Below are positions 32,065 to 32,981 of a stretch of 32,981 nt of DNA, in pieces. Within the stretch, counting starts at the first letter, position 1, and each line of letters opens with the position of its first letter. Source of the stretch: JAXHUH01 sp034211175 (GTDB taxonomy: Bacteria; Actinomycetota; Acidimicrobiia; Acidimicrobiales; CAIXPF01); the NCBI GenBank assembly GCA_034211175.1, contig JAXHUH010000349.1, forward strand, positions 1-32,981. The letters run 5' to 3'. A program made the position numbers and the translations under genes. The notes below the pieces were generated by a model. It saw only the letters and a program-made list of their open reading frames with translations. It made no database searches and was not told where the DNA came from.

Positions 32065-32414
32065 GCCGAACTCCTGGCGTTACCGACCGTTGGAGGGCCC
32101 TCAAGGCGCCGAGCCGCCGCTGGAGGCGGTGCCACCATTGTGGCCACCCCCAGCGACAAGTGCCCAGGCGGCGGCGGTCGCCGGCGGTCGCCGGCGGTCT
32201 CGAGCGGCCCGTCGGCGCGAAGCTGCAACTCGTCCGGAGAGCGGATGTCGGCGAGGGACTTCGAGCCGCTTGGTTTCCTGAGGGGAGTTGAAGGCCGCAG
32301 CTCGCGCAAGAGTCGGGGCCCGAGCAGCGATGAGCTCCGGCCCCAAGCTCTGTCGCGACCAGACCGATCGAGCGTCCCTGGTGGGGCTGTCTGCGTTGAT
32401 TAGGAGGTCTGCAG
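32065..32414. other. Intergenic region before the putative transfer operon
   Basis: No supported gene is seen in these 350 bases. Three direct copies of a ten-base unit (CGGCGGTCGC-like) lie at 32171-32200. The end holds an excellent ribosome site AGGAGG (32402-32407). The promoters for the leftward methyltransferase and the rightward genes must be here, but I cannot assign boxes. Confidence 0.4.
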
Positions 32415-32708
32415 ATGGCTCGGCTGTTGGGTGGTGTCGGTGGGTTGGTGGCGCAGGTTGGGGCGACTCCGGACAATGGGTTTCCGGGGGCTGACCTGGC
32501 TCAGGATGTTCTGAACTGGTTGATGTGGCTCGGGTTGGCCGGGTCGTTGGCGTCGCTGTTGATCGGCGGGGCGGTGTGGGGCCTGTCGCAGGTGACGGGC
32601 AACTCGATCCAGGGTGGTCGGGGCCGGGTGTTCGCGCTCGGCGGTGCCGCCGGGGCGATCGTCGTGGGGTTGGCCCCGACGATCGTGAACGAGCTGTCGG
32701 GGCTCTGA
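32415..32708 (+). CDS. Small integral membrane protein, probable start of a transfer (T4SS) operon
   Basis: The product is 97 residues from ATG 32415, seven bases after AGGAGG. Two membrane helices are clear: about 36-56 (WLMWLGLAGSLASLLIGGAV) and 73-92 (ALGGAAGAIVVGLAPTIVNE), joined by a short loop with GNSIQGGRGR. The size, layout and context resemble the small two-helix proteins (such as DUF6112-type or VirB2/PrgI-like) that open conjugation gene clusters in actinobacterial integrative elements. This family link is from memory and needs a profile search. It overlaps the next gene by one base (TGATG). Confidence 0.7.
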   Translation: MARLLGGVGGLVAQVGATPDNGFPGADLAQDVLNWLMWLGLAGSLASLLIGGAVWGLSQVTGNSIQGGRGRVFALGGAAGAIVVGLAPTIVNELSGL

Positions 32709-32981
32709 TGAGGCTCCGTGTGCGATGGCTTCTCGTGGTGGCGGCGCTGTCGCTGGTCGCCTTGTGTTGGTACGTGCTGGGCCCAGGCTCGGCGCCCGCG
32801 TCAGTCGATCCCGCGGTGACCGTTGGTAGCGGCGTGGAGCCGTCCGCTGCCGCAGTAGTGGCGGCGCCGGATGTCGCGGCTCCGAGTCCGGCGACAGCTG
32901 ATGCCGGGCCGGAGGACGCCCCGAGTCGTGGCGAGGCCGGCGCGGCGGCGGCTGCGCTGCGGTTCCTCGAGCTGACCGAGG
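32708..32981 (+). CDS. Secreted or membrane-anchored protein, cut by the window end
   Basis: From ATG 32708 the frame stays open to the window edge (91 residues). Residues 5-24 are a hydrophobic signal/anchor (WLLVVAALSLVALCWYVLG), followed by an Ala/Pro/Val-rich tether and then the start of a folded part (AAAAALRFLELTE). Conjugation clusters of actinobacteria often carry such anchored proteins with an NTF2-like domain directly after the small membrane gene. The layout echoes the lipoprotein at 19132. The rest is outside the window. Confidence 0.65.
   Translation, partial: MRLRVRWLLVVAALSLVALCWYVLGPGSAPASVDPAVTVGSGVEPSAAAVVAAPDVAAPSPATADAGPEDAPSRGEAGAAAAALRFLELTE

Noticed and set aside
32063..32403. 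Small frames in the gap before the transfer-like genes
   Set aside because: They are all Arg/Ala/Gly-rich, have no ribosome site, and lie on both strands over a repeat-containing gap.

Overview
The window is GC-rich, densely coded DNA with actinobacterial traits: an SCO6745-family protein, streptogrisin-like protease, actinobacterial-type Tad pilus genes without an outer-membrane secretin, chains of ATGA/GTGA overlaps and many GTG starts. An actinomycete in the broad sense, possibly an Acidimicrobiia-like lineage, is my inference; nothing here fixes the genus.

Left part (1 to about 11,670) reads as chromosome. It opens with the last codons of an ISL3-type transposase that cut into a large CHAT-domain gene on the minus strand (3-2474), preceded by a small unknown gene in the same frame and a flavin Baeyer-Villiger-type monooxygenase. 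Then come a FitA/FitB-like (VapBC) toxin-antitoxin pair, a TetR regulator and a short-chain dehydrogenase that share three copies of an AATGAA-N2-TTCATT operator, an AraC regulator divergent from an aldo/keto reductase, a frameshifted gene remnant, a small unknown gene and an SCO6745-family gene.

At 11,675-11,735 lies only the 3' half of a tRNA-Ser(CGA) gene on the minus strand. Its orientation says that what lies to the right (from about 11,736 to beyond the window end) was inserted at this tRNA, so it looks like one end of an integrative element. No integrase is visible near that end. The first stretch of the element is a patchwork: an ABC-transporter remnant, an MFS exporter, 29-bp tandem repeats, a membrane-anchored S1 protease with a lipoprotein, and IS3 and possible IS630 debris lying between a broken and an intact copy of a small excisionase-like helix-turn-helix gene.

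From 17,354 the element becomes ordered. A transglycosylase/M23 cell-wall hydrolase reads leftward. Divergently, a long rightward operon runs through a lipoprotein, a secreted PKD-like protein, CpaB, TadZ, TadA, TadB, TadC, a Flp pilin, three TadE/TadG-like pseudopilins and a 1021-residue membrane protein joining LysM-like domains to a winged-helix/BTAD regulator module. A DpnII-like restriction endonuclease and a D12-class adenine methyltransferase form a more A+T-rich leftward cassette behind a bidirectionally placed terminator hairpin. The window ends in two small membrane/secreted genes that resemble the start of a type IV secretion (conjugation) operon. Taken together this suggests a conjugative element carrying a complete Tad pilus machine (except the prepilin peptidase), cell-wall opening enzymes and its own restriction-modification system.
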